DNA from: Streptomyces sp. MH60 | GTDB taxonomy: Bacteria > Actinomycetota > Actinomycetes > Streptomycetales > Streptomycetaceae | Direction of reading: 5' to 3' | Length of the DNA: 49,119 bases | Assembly: GCF_002939385.1 (NCBI RefSeq) | Contig: NZ_MULI01000056.1 | Span: 1-49,119 of the forward strand | Shown here: in pieces, positions 1-7,011 of the stretch | Layout: every line of letters begins with the position of its first letter | How positions within the stretch are numbered: position 1 is the stretch's first letter | Made by a program: the position numbers and the translations under genes | Notes under the pieces: model-generated | Database searches by the model: none | The model's input: the letters and a program-made list of their open reading frames with translations, nothing else | Told to the model about the DNA's origin: nothing

Positions 1-998
1 GCAACACCCACGCCGGGTCGCTGCCCGCGCCCAGCCGGACCGACCCCGCCCTGCGCGCCCTGGACGACGCCCTGCTGCACGCGGCGGCGGCCTTCGACCG
101 GGGCAGGGGCTCCGACCTGCACGTCCGGAGGCGATCGCCCGGCTCCGTGGCGCGCGCCGTGCTCGGCCCGGGCGGGCGGGAGTACGGGCTGCGGGCCGGG
201 CTGTGCTTCGGCGCCAGTGCCGCCGTCGCCCAGGCGCTGCACCACGGTCACTGGTACGGCTCCCACCAGCACTGGTACTGGCTGCCCGCCACCGCCGTCT
301 TCCTCGTCAAGCCCGACCTCGGCCCACTCGTGTCCCGGGTGCTGTGCCGGGCGGCCGGGACGGTGCTCGGGGCGCTGCTGTTCGCCGGGTTCGCGGCCGT
401 ACTGCCCCGGCCCGAGGGGCTCGTCGTCCTCGTCGCCGTCTGTGGTGCCCTGGTGCCGGTCGCCGCGCGGCACTTCGCCGCCCAGACCACCGTCGTCACC
501 GTCCTGGTCCTGGCCCTGGTCATGGTGGGCGGCGAACCGCAGGCCTCGGCGGGCCGTATCGGGGAGACGCTGCTGGCCTGCGCGATCGTGCTGGTGGTCG
601 GGCACCTGCCGATGCCGGGGCAGCGGGGCGCCGGCATCCGGGCGGGCATCGACGCCGCCGACGCCGCCGCACAGGCCTACCTCACGCACGTACTGGGCGA
701 GTCCGACGACCGCGCCACCCGGTGGACGCTGCGCCGGGAGGCCTACCGCACCCTCGCCGAGGCCCGCGCCGCCAGTGCCCGCGCCGCCGCCGAACTGCCC
801 GCCCTCGCCCGGCACTCCGAGGGCACCGACGAGGTCGCCGCGGTCCTCGAACGACTCGTCGACACCACCACCGCGTGCGCCGTGCACCTCGACGACACCG
901 GGCGGCTCACCCCCCGCCACACCGAACGGCTCGCCGCGCTGCGGGACGAACTCGCCGAGCGGCGCGGACGCGTGGGACGGCACCGTACGTTGGCGTGA
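1..998 (+). CDS. FUSC-family membrane protein, 5'-truncated
   Basis: The reading frame is open from the first bases of the window, so the gene begins upstream and only its C-terminal part is present. The visible protein has an N-terminal hydrophilic stretch, then a cluster of hydrophobic helices (about 70 to 210 of the visible residues) containing a WYWLPATAVFLVKPD segment, and a charged, Ala/Arg/Glu-rich tail. This arrangement matches the C-terminal FUSC-like transmembrane domain of YccS / aromatic-acid-exporter type proteins, which are thought to export small organic acids. The GTG at 147 is an internal codon rather than the start. The TGA stop overlaps the ATG of the next gene by one base (TGATG), so the two are probably co-translated. 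The substrate cannot be deduced. Confidence 0.75.
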   Translation, partial: NTHAGSLPAPSRTDPALRALDDALLHAAAAFDRGRGSDLHVRRRSPGSVARAVLGPGGREYGLRAGLCFGASAAVAQALHHGHWYGSHQHWYWLPATAVFLVKPDLGPLVSRVLCRAAGTVLGALLFAGFAAVLPRPEGLVVLVAVCGALVPVAARHFAAQTTVVTVLVLALVMVGGEPQASAGRIGETLLACAIVLVVGHLPMPGQRGAGIRAGIDAADAAAQAYLTHVLGESDDRATRWTLRREAYRTLAEARAASARAAAELPALARHSEGTDEVAAVLERLVDTTTACAVHLDDTGRLTPRHTERLAALRDELAERRGRVGRHRTLA

Positions 999-2359
999 TG
1001 ACGCCTTCCTCCCCCGAGCCCGCCGATCTCGTCATCACCGGCTGCACCGTCCTGGTGCACGACGACCGCGAACGGATCGGCTTCGAGCAGGACGCGGCCG
1101 TCGTCGTGCGCGACGGGGCCGTCGACTGCGTGACCACCGCCGCCGCCGGGGCCGCGGTGCCCGCCGCCGAGCGCATCGACGCACGCGGTCAGGTCGCCCT
1201 CCCCGGGCTGATCAACTGCCACACGCACGCGCCCATGGTCGCCCTGCGCGGCCTCGCCGAGGACCTGCCCACCGAGGAGTGGTTCAACGACGTCGTCTGG
1301 CCCGTCGAGTCCAACCTCACCGCGCGGGACGTGATCCTCGGCGCCCGGCTGGCCTGCGCCGAGATGATCCGCGCGGGGGTCACGACGTTCGCGGACAGCT
1401 ACTTCCACATGGACGCCGTGGCCACGGTGGTCGACCGGTGCGGGCTGCGGGCCCAGCTGGGGCAGGCGTACTTCTCCTCCCAGGGGCCCGAAGGCCGGGA
1501 GGCGTCGCTGGAGTTCGCGCTCCGGTGCCGTGACGGGGCCGGCGGCCGGATCACCACCGCCCTCGCCCCGCACGCCCCCTACACGGTGACCGACGCCGAC
1601 CTGGCCGCGACCGCGGAACTCGCCCGCGACCACGGCCTGCCCGTGCACCTGCACGCCGCCGAGAACCGCGACCAGACCGACACCAGCCTCGCCCGGCACG
1701 GGGTCACCCCCATCGAGGTCCTCGAACGCACCGGCGTCCTCGACACCGACGTGCTCATCGCCCACGGCACCGGCATCACCGAGGGCGACCTGCCGCTCCT
1801 CGCGCGCGCGGGCGGCCGTACGGCGGTGGCGACCGCCCCCCGCGGCTACCTCAAGTTCGCCTGGCCCGGCACGACACCCGTGCGCGCGCTGCGCGACATC
1901 GGCGTCGCCGTGGGGCTCGCCACCGACGGGGCCGCGTCCAACAACTCCCTCGACGTGTGGGAGTCGATGGCGCTCACGTCCCTGGTCCAGAAGTCCACCG
2001 AGGGCGACCCGCGCTGGCTGACCTCCCGCCAGGCCCTCCACCACGCCACCGTGCAGAGCGCCCACGCGGTCGGCCTCGGGGACGCCGTGGGCCGCATCGC
2101 CCCCGGGCGGCGGGCGGACCTGATCCTCGTCGACCTCACCGGACCGCACACCCAGCCCGTGCACGACCTCGCCGCCACGCTGGTGCACAGCGCGCGCGCC
2201 GCCGACGTGCGCACCACGATCGTGGACGGGCGCGTCCTCATGCGGGACCGCGAACTGCTCACCGTGGACGTGCCCGCGACGGCGCGGGAGCTGGCGGAGC
2301 GGCTGCCCGCCCTGACCGACCGCGGACACGGTCGGCGCGTCCAGGAGTACGACACCTGA
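998..2359 (+). CDS. Amidohydrolase of the 5'-methylthioadenosine/S-adenosylhomocysteine deaminase (MtaD/TrzN-like) type
   Basis: The 453-residue protein has the metal-dependent amidohydrolase fold signature. It shows PGLINCHTHAPM (the two metal His, H75 and H77), an APHAPYTV strand, HLHAAE (third His), AHGT (fourth His) and TDGAASNNSLD (metal Asp). This order and spacing are typical of the MTA/SAH deaminase and chlorohydrolase family, which hydrolytically deaminate adenine nucleosides or related rings. The start at 998 is fixed by the one-base TGATG overlap with the upstream membrane protein gene. The C-terminal part carries the usual GRIAPGRRADLILVD beta-sandwich return. Deaminase is the most likely activity, but chlorohydrolase or guanine-deaminase activity cannot be excluded from sequence alone. 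Confidence 0.85.
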   Translation: MTPSSPEPADLVITGCTVLVHDDRERIGFEQDAAVVVRDGAVDCVTTAAAGAAVPAAERIDARGQVALPGLINCHTHAPMVALRGLAEDLPTEEWFNDVVWPVESNLTARDVILGARLACAEMIRAGVTTFADSYFHMDAVATVVDRCGLRAQLGQAYFSSQGPEGREASLEFALRCRDGAGGRITTALAPHAPYTVTDADLAATAELARDHGLPVHLHAAENRDQTDTSLARHGVTPIEVLERTGVLDTDVLIAHGTGITEGDLPLLARAGGRTAVATAPRGYLKFAWPGTTPVRALRDIGVAVGLATDGAASNNSLDVWESMALTSLVQKSTEGDPRWLTSRQALHHATVQSAHAVGLGDAVGRIAPGRRADLILVDLTGPHTQPVHDLAATLVHSARAADVRTTIVDGRVLMRDRELLTVDVPATARELAERLPALTDRGHGRRVQEYDT

Positions 2360-2460
2360 AAGGCCCGTTCAGAGCCTGTTCAGTGACCTGCTGAAAAGAA
2401 TCTTGCCGGGCAGCGATGAGTTCCGTTCCGCCCTTCGGTCACCACCCGGACGGCCCGACC

Positions 2461-2490
2461 GCTTCGGACCGTCGGCCGTCGGACCGAAGC
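2461..2490. promoter_or_regulatory. Inverted repeat upstream of DUF899 gene
   Basis: GCTTCGG at 2461-2467 is mirrored by CCGAAGC at 2484-2490, and the spacer also holds a direct repeat of TCGGACCG. It lies about 30 nt before the DUF899 start and could be an operator or mRNA hairpin. No function is proven. Confidence 0.35.
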
Positions 2491-2520
2491 ACGACGCACG
2501 TCGCACAGGAGGCTGGAGCC

Positions 2521-3210
2521 ATGTCGCTGCCCGAGATCGTCACCCGCGCGGACTGGCGCGCGGCGCGCGAGGCCTTGCTGGCCAAGGAGAAGGCGGCCAC
2601 CCGCGCGCGTGACGCCCTCAACGCCGAGCGGCGCGCACTGCCCATGGTGGAGGTCGACAAGGAGTACGTGTTCGAGGGCGGCGACGGCAAGGCCACCCTG
2701 CTCGACCTCTTCGAAGGCCGCGAGCAGCTCGTCGTCTACCACTTCATGTTCGCGCCCGAGTGGGAGGCCGGCTGCCGCAGCTGCTCGGCGTTCCTCGACC
2801 AGATCGGGCACCTCGCGCACCTCAGGGCCCGCGGCACGTCGTTCGCGGCCGTCTCCCGGGCGCCGTATCCCAGGATCCTGCCGTTCAAGGCGCGGATGGG
2901 CTGGACACTGCCCTGGTACTCGTCATACGTCAGCGACTTCAACACCGACTTCGAGGTGACCCTGGAGCACGAGGGCGAGCTGGTCGAGCGGCCGGGGCTC
3001 AGCTGCTTCCTGCGGGACCGCGAACGGGTCTTCCACACCTACTCGACGTACGAGCGCGGCCTGGACGGACTCGGCTCGACCACCAGCCTGCTCGACCTGA
3101 CCGCGCTCGGCCGGCAGGAGGCGTGGGAGAAGCCCGAGGGGCGCGCGTCGGCTCTCGGCGCGCCCGCGGGCAGTGGGCGAGTGCGCTATCACGACGAGTA
3201 CGAGGACTGA
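2521..3210 (+). CDS. DUF899 family thioredoxin-like protein
   Basis: The ATG at 2521 follows a clear AGGAGG ribosome-binding site about 9 nt upstream, so it is preferred over the in-frame ATG at 2416. The 229-residue product reads as a DUF899 protein. It has an N-terminal LPEIVTRADWRAAREALLAKEK helix region, a central thioredoxin-like core with VVYHFMFAPEWEAGCRSCSAFLDQIGH, and a C-terminal beta region ending in YHDEYED. The C-x2-C (CRSC) sits where thioredoxin-fold proteins have their redox centre. Members are common in soil bacteria and have no settled biochemical role. Signal peptide and membrane helices are absent, so it is cytoplasmic. Confidence 0.85.
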   Translation: MSLPEIVTRADWRAAREALLAKEKAATRARDALNAERRALPMVEVDKEYVFEGGDGKATLLDLFEGREQLVVYHFMFAPEWEAGCRSCSAFLDQIGHLAHLRARGTSFAAVSRAPYPRILPFKARMGWTLPWYSSYVSDFNTDFEVTLEHEGELVERPGLSCFLRDRERVFHTYSTYERGLDGLGSTTSLLDLTALGRQEAWEKPEGRASALGAPAGSGRVRYHDEYED

Positions 3211-3250
3211 CACGCTCGGTGGCGAAAACGGCCGGACGGCCGAGGCGTCG

Positions 3251-3315
3251 TTCACCCTTTGCGGTGAACGGGTGTCAACTGTGTCTCAGTATCATCACCG
3301 GGCGAGGTGTTCACC
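3251..3315. promoter_or_regulatory. Clustered TTCACC/GGTGAA inverted repeats upstream of small ORF
   Basis: TTCACC (3251-3256) pairs with GGTGAA (3263-3268), and a second palindrome GGTG-TT-CACC lies at 3306-3315. Together they occupy most of the 155-bp gap before the small ORF at 3366. The arrangement looks like paired operator half-sites, but the binding protein is unknown. Confidence 0.35.
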
Positions 3316-3365
3316 CCATGGTTGGCGTTTGACTCTACGAGTACAGCGCTACATGGAGGTGCGGA

Positions 3366-3551
3366 GTGAACGGGCGTACGGTGCTCGAACGCTTTCCCGC
3401 CGGTGGACCACGAGGATCCTGGCCTGCGGAGGAGTTCGCCCAGGCGCGGCGCCTGGAGGGTCTGCCCGCCGAGGTCGTGATGGACCTCGCCACGGACATG
3501 TTCCTGGTCGTCGTGCGCGGCGGCGACGCCGCGGGTGGCGCGGCGGCCTGA
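3366..3551 (+). CDS. Small hypothetical protein (61 aa)
   Basis: This GTG-started ORF of 61 codons has a weak GGAG ribosome-binding site just upstream. It encodes an acidic, compact protein with a recognisable central stretch (RGSWPAEEFAQARRLEGLPAEVVMDLATD) followed by a hydrophobic FLVVV strand and an Ala-rich end. No known domain is recognised. It is bounded by an inverted-repeat-rich upstream region and converges on the unknown gene ending at 3592. The balanced amino-acid composition argues for a real gene rather than a chance frame in GC-rich DNA, but this is not conclusive. Confidence 0.5.
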   Translation: MNGRTVLERFPAGGPRGSWPAEEFAQARRLEGLPAEVVMDLATDMFLVVVRGGDAAGGAAA

Positions 3552-3591
3552 CACGCCGCCGTCCCGCGCCGACGCGCCGACCGTCCGGCGC

Positions 3592-4026
3592 CTACGCGCT
3601 GACCGTCCGCGACCAGGTCGGCGTCGTGTTCGTCAGCCTGCACAGGGCCAGATACAGCGGGATGGGCGGCGTGTAGGGAACCGTGCCGTCCGAGCGGTGG
3701 AGGAGGGCCGGCAGGTCCGAGGTGCCGGGGACGACCGCACCGGTGGCGTAGCGCGCGGGCGCCGGCCATTCCAGGGCGTAGTCGGAGTCGGACGGAACGA
3801 TCCACCACCAGTGCGTCTCATCGGCGTAGACGCACCCCACGCGCGGCAGCCGGGGCAGCACCTGCTGGCCCAGGAGGGCGGGCACCGCCACCGCGTCGCA
3901 GCCCAGCGGTGCCGTCATGCCGTCCGGCACGGGCAGTCTCCGAGGTGTCCCGGCGGTGTGTCGTCCGCGCTGGAGGCGGACCATCGTGTCCAGACCGAGG
4001 GGTCGGACGCCGGACGCGGCCCTCAT
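3592..4026 (-). CDS. Hypothetical protein coupled to HATPase gene
   Basis: The product is about 144 residues. The chosen ATG (4026-4024) overlaps the TGA of the upstream HATPase gene as ATGA, which indicates translational coupling; an in-frame ATG six bases earlier is also possible. The protein contains VGCVYADETHWWWIVPSDSDYALEWPAPARYATG, a Trp-rich middle, and ends in PLYLALCRLTNTTPTWSRTVSA. I do not recognise a catalytic motif. Its place directly behind an HATPase gene and opposite an XRE/DUF397 pair suggests it belongs to that Streptomyces regulatory module. No membrane segments are evident. Confidence 0.7.
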   Translation of the reverse strand: MRAASGVRPLGLDTMVRLQRGRHTAGTPRRLPVPDGMTAPLGCDAVAVPALLGQQVLPRLPRVGCVYADETHWWWIVPSDSDYALEWPAPARYATGAVVPGTSDLPALLHRSDGTVPYTPPIPLYLALCRLTNTTPTWSRTVSA

Positions 4027-4682
4027 AGCCATTCGGTCCCCGTTCCGCGGAGTGTCTCCCGGGCTTCCCGGCCTTCCCTGCGGCGGGACTCGACCTCGTC
4101 CTCGTCCCCCGTGCCGTCCGCGGGGGTGGGCTTCGGCCGGGCGCCCCAGCCCAGGTCGTTGTGGGGCTCCGAGGGGTCGCGCGGTTCTTCGGCCTTGCGT
4201 GGCAGCTCGGCCCAGACCAGCAGGCCGGGACCGTGCTCATGGGCGCCCCACGCGTCGCACAGGGCGTCGACGAGAAGCAGGCCCCTGCCGTGCTCGTCCT
4301 CGGGCTGCTGATCGGCCGAGGGGTGGGGCTGGCCCGGGGCGCAGCCCTCGTCGCGCACGGCTATGCGGACCAGGTCGGCGGCGTCGTGCAGCTCGCACAC
4401 TATGTGTCTGCTCGCCGTGTGCACGATCGCGTTGGTCACCAGCTCGGAGACCACCAGGGCCGCGGTGTCACAGGTGTCCTCGCACACCGCCCAGCCGCTC
4501 AACCGGGCCCGTGTCAGGCGTCTGGCCTGCGAGGGAGAGCCCGGATGAGCGGCCAGCTCGAAACGGAACCGGCGCTCGGCGGCGGCGGCTCCCGAGGAGC
4601 CGGCTCCCATGGCGGCACCGAGGCCCAGGGAGCCCGCGGTGGCGTCTGTTCCTAAGGGCGCGGACGGAATCACGCTTGCCAC
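4023..4682 (-). CDS. ATP-binding protein, HATPase_c_2 (RsbW/SpoIIAB-like)
   Basis: The GTG at 4682 (VASVIPSAPLG) follows a GGCGGGG ribosome-binding site and gives about 219 residues. The core (residues 60-150) is a GHKL ATPase domain. SELVTNAIVHT holds the N-box Asn, VRDEGC the Asp of the G1 region, and EHGRGLLLVDALCDAWG the glycine lid. Such stand-alone HATPase proteins are anti-sigma or regulatory kinases. In Streptomyces they commonly sit beside XRE and DUF397 genes, as here. The tail is charged and probably disordered. The start is divergent from the XRE gene at 4950, with shared regulatory DNA in between. The target sigma factor or partner is not visible. Confidence 0.85.
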   Translation of the reverse strand: MASVIPSAPLGTDATAGSLGLGAAMGAGSSGAAAAERRFRFELAAHPGSPSQARRLTRARLSGWAVCEDTCDTAALVVSELVTNAIVHTASRHIVCELHDAADLVRIAVRDEGCAPGQPHPSADQQPEDEHGRGLLLVDALCDAWGAHEHGPGLLVWAELPRKAEEPRDPSEPHNDLGWGARPKPTPADGTGDEDEVESRRREGREARETLRGTGTEWL

Positions 4683-4699
4683 TATCGCCCCGCCGTGAA

Positions 4700-4734
4700 C
4701 ACTTGGCAAGTGTCACTCTGAAAAATGCAGAGTG
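4700..4734. promoter_or_regulatory. Two adjacent palindromes in divergent promoter region
   Basis: CACTTG-G-CAAGTG (4700-4712) is a perfect odd palindrome. It is followed two bases later by CACTCTG (4714-4720), whose reverse complement CAGAGTG lies at 4728-4734 after an AT-rich AAAAATG loop. They sit 18-52 nt upstream of the HATPase GTG start, in the likely promoter of that gene. I interpret them as operator sites, possibly for the divergent XRE regulator. Confidence 0.5.
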
Positions 4735-4824
4735 CTGTGTGACGTTCTGGACGGCCGTGGCACACTGCTCGCAACAGCACGTCGAGCGGCGCCACTTCAG
4801 GTCGTCGAAGATCCTTCCGGGTTT

Positions 4825-4840
4825 TCGAACAGACCTTCGA
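4825..4840. promoter_or_regulatory. LexA (SOS) box-like sequence upstream of XRE/DUF397 pair
   Basis: TCGAAC-AGAC-CTTCGA matches the actinobacterial LexA operator pattern TCGAAC-RNRY-GTTCGA at every position except one (C in place of the first G of GTTC). It lies about 110 nt before the GTG of the XRE gene. The mismatch falls in a base usually needed for tight binding, so activity is uncertain. Confidence 0.4.
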
Positions 4841-4949
4841 ATGGCGCCGCCGGGCTGTCCGCACCAGGACACGCCGGGGCTCGCCGAGGCTGTCCGTACA
4901 AGGGAACAGGGACGCAAGGACTCTTTCGGGACTCTTCAGGAGGTGGGCG

Positions 4950-5810
4950 GTGAGCGAGCCGCGGTCCGCGCCGACGGTCGGCCAGGTCGTACTCGGCCGG
5001 CGCCTGCTGGACCTGCGGGAACGTGCCGGTCTCAAGCGCGAGGAAGCCGCCCGCATCCTGCGCGTCGCCCCCGCCACGGTCCGCCGCATGGAGATGGCCG
5101 AGGTCGCCCTCAAGATCCCGTACCTCCAGCTCCTGCTGAAGGCGTACGGCGTCGGCGACGAGGAGGCCGAGGCCTTCGTCCAGCTGGCCGAGGACGCCAA
5201 CAAGCCGGGGTGGTGGCAGCGCTTCCACGACATCCTCCCCGGCTGGTTCTCGCTGTACGTCAGCCTGGAGGGCGCGGCCTCCCTGATCCGCGCCTACGAG
5301 CCCCACTTCGTCCCCGGAGTGCTGCAGACCGAGGACTACGCGCGGGGCGTGCTGCGCTCGGGCGCCATCGGGCAGACCCGCCCCGACGACATCGAGCGCC
5401 ACGTCGACCTGCGCATGCAACGCCAGGAACTGCTCACCCGTAAGGACGCACCCCGGCTGTGGGTCGTGATGGACGAAACCGCGCTGCGCCGCCCCGTCGG
5501 GGGCCCGGAGGTGATGCGTGCCCAGATCGACCGGCTGCTCCAGGCCACGAAGCTGCCCAACGTGACGCTGCAGATCGCGCCGTTCTCCAGCGGGCCGCAC
5601 CCCGGCACGTACGGGCCCTTCGTGCTGTTCCGATTCGCCATGCCGGAACTCCCGGACATGGTCTACAGCGAGTACCTGACCGGCGCCGTCTACCTCGACG
5701 CGCGTGCCGAGGTGGCGACCCACCTCGAGGTCATGGACCGCATGGCGGCGCAGGCCGCCACGGCACATCGCACGAAGGAGATCCTCCGGGATCTCCGCAA
5801 GGAGCTGTGA
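4950..5810 (+). CDS. XRE-family helix-turn-helix regulator with DUF5753 domain
   Basis: The GTG start follows AGGAGG with good spacing. The 286-residue protein has an N-terminal helix-turn-helix (residues 12-65, LRERAGLKREEAARILRVAPATVRRME). This is followed by the long DUF5753 C-terminal domain, marked by YEPHFVPGVLQTEDYAR, RMQRQELL, WVVMDETALRRPVGG and the near-terminal FVLFRF. This is the classical Streptomyces WhiJ/AbaA-type regulator, generally acting with a small DUF397 protein encoded next door. The DUF397 gene follows with no gap (TGA then ATG). A LexA-like box and palindromes upstream suggest tight control. DNA target unknown. Confidence 0.9.
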   Translation: MSEPRSAPTVGQVVLGRRLLDLRERAGLKREEAARILRVAPATVRRMEMAEVALKIPYLQLLLKAYGVGDEEAEAFVQLAEDANKPGWWQRFHDILPGWFSLYVSLEGAASLIRAYEPHFVPGVLQTEDYARGVLRSGAIGQTRPDDIERHVDLRMQRQELLTRKDAPRLWVVMDETALRRPVGGPEVMRAQIDRLLQATKLPNVTLQIAPFSSGPHPGTYGPFVLFRFAMPELPDMVYSEYLTGAVYLDARAEVATHLEVMDRMAAQAATAHRTKEILRDLRKEL

Positions 5811-6086
5811 ATGAACCGCATCAAACCCCAGCGCTCGCCACTGACCCGCGGTGCGCGGATCTACAACGGCATGCCCGCCCGTGAACTGGGCAGCGAGGGC
5901 TGGCACAAGCCGTGGAGCGGCGGCAACGGAGGCAACTGCCTGGAGGCCATGAAGCTCGCCGACGGCCGGATCGCGGTACGGCAGTCCACCGACCCGGACG
6001 GGCCGGCGCTCATCTACACCTCGGCCGAGATGACGGCGTTCATCGAGGGAGCGAAGGCGGGAGAGGCGGACTTCCTCCTGTCCTGA
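5811..6086 (+). CDS. DUF397 domain protein, partner of XRE regulator
   Basis: The ATG follows immediately after the stop codon of the XRE gene, implying translational coupling. The 91-residue product has the DUF397 hallmarks WSGGNGGNCLEA near the middle, then ADGRIAVRQSTDPDGPALIYTSAEMTAFIEGAK and a short acidic end. DUF397 proteins are small and acidic and are known in Streptomyces as antagonists or cofactors of their adjacent XRE partners, as in the WhiJ-type systems. The N-terminal 30 residues are a basic extension not essential to the domain. Confidence 0.88.
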   Translation: MNRIKPQRSPLTRGARIYNGMPARELGSEGWHKPWSGGNGGNCLEAMKLADGRIAVRQSTDPDGPALIYTSAEMTAFIEGAKAGEADFLLS

Positions 6087-6178
6087 AACACGTCACCCCG
6101 TTGCATGTTCTTTTTAAGCTGTTTGGCATCTGAGTTGATCACCCATCGCGACGAGGACTCGACACCTGGGAGTGCGTC

Positions 6179-6985
6179 ATGACCGGGCAGCACGGCCCCG
6201 CCGGGATCGACACGAGCAAGCCGCACCCCGCGCGGATGTACGACTGGTATCTCGGCGGAAAGGACAACTACCCGGTCGACGAGGCGATGGGCCGGCAGAT
6301 GCTCGCCCTCGACCCGAGGGTGCCGGTGATGGCGCGGGTCAACCGCGCCTTCATGCACCGTGCCACCCGATGGCTGGCGAGCCGCGGCACACGGCAGTTC
6401 CTGGACGTCGGCACCGGTATACCGACCGAGCCCAACCTGCACCAGGTCGCCCAGGCGACCGCGCCCGACGCACGCGTCGTCTACTGCGACAACGACCCCA
6501 TCGTGCTGGCCCACGCGGCGGCCCTGCTGCGCGGCACGCCCGAGGGGGAGACCGAGTACCTCCAGGCCGACGTCCGGGACCCGGACGCCGTCCTGGAGGG
6601 GGCCAGGAAGATCCTGGACTTCGACCGGCCCGTCGCGCTGTCCCTGGTGGCGCTGCTGCACTTCGTCCCGGACGAGGACGGTGCGCACGACCTGGTCCGC
6701 CGGCTGCTGGACGCGCTGCCCTCGGGCAGCCATCTGGTGATGACCCACGCGACGGCCGACTTCACCCCCGAGGAGTCACGGGCGGCCACCGAGAAGCTCC
6801 GTGCCGCCGGGGTCACCCTGGCCCTGCGCTCGCGCGAGGAGTTCACCCGCTTCTTCGCCGGCCTCGACCTGGTGGAGCCCGGAATCGAGGTGCCGCACCG
6901 GTGGCACCCCGAACTGGGCGAGCCGGTCGCCGGTCAGCACGACGGCATCATCCCCGGGTACGGGGCGGTGGCCCGCAAGCCGTGA
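6179..6985 (+). CDS. SAM-dependent methyltransferase, DUF574 family
   Basis: The 268-residue protein begins with the family signature KPHPARMYDWYLGGKDNYPVD and has the SAM-binding glycine motif FLDVGTGIPTEPN near residue 80, then an acidic VVYCDNDPIVLAHA strand end. This is the S-adenosyl methyltransferase group (DUF574, PF04672) that is expanded in Streptomyces, with unknown substrates. The ATG is preceded by GGGAG at short distance. The 92-bp gap before it contains an AT-richer stretch (6103-6130) that may hold its own promoter. It converges on gltD (27 bp between stops). Confidence 0.88.
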   Translation: MTGQHGPAGIDTSKPHPARMYDWYLGGKDNYPVDEAMGRQMLALDPRVPVMARVNRAFMHRATRWLASRGTRQFLDVGTGIPTEPNLHQVAQATAPDARVVYCDNDPIVLAHAAALLRGTPEGETEYLQADVRDPDAVLEGARKILDFDRPVALSLVALLHFVPDEDGAHDLVRRLLDALPSGSHLVMTHATADFTPEESRAATEKLRAAGVTLALRSREEFTRFFAGLDLVEPGIEVPHRWHPELGEPVAGQHDGIIPGYGAVARKP

Positions 6986-7011
6986 CGGGGCGGGCCCGCC
7001 GGTGACGCCGC

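Noticed and set aside
147..149. GTG 147 as the start of the first gene
   Set aside because: The same frame is open without a stop to the window edge, so the gene extends upstream.
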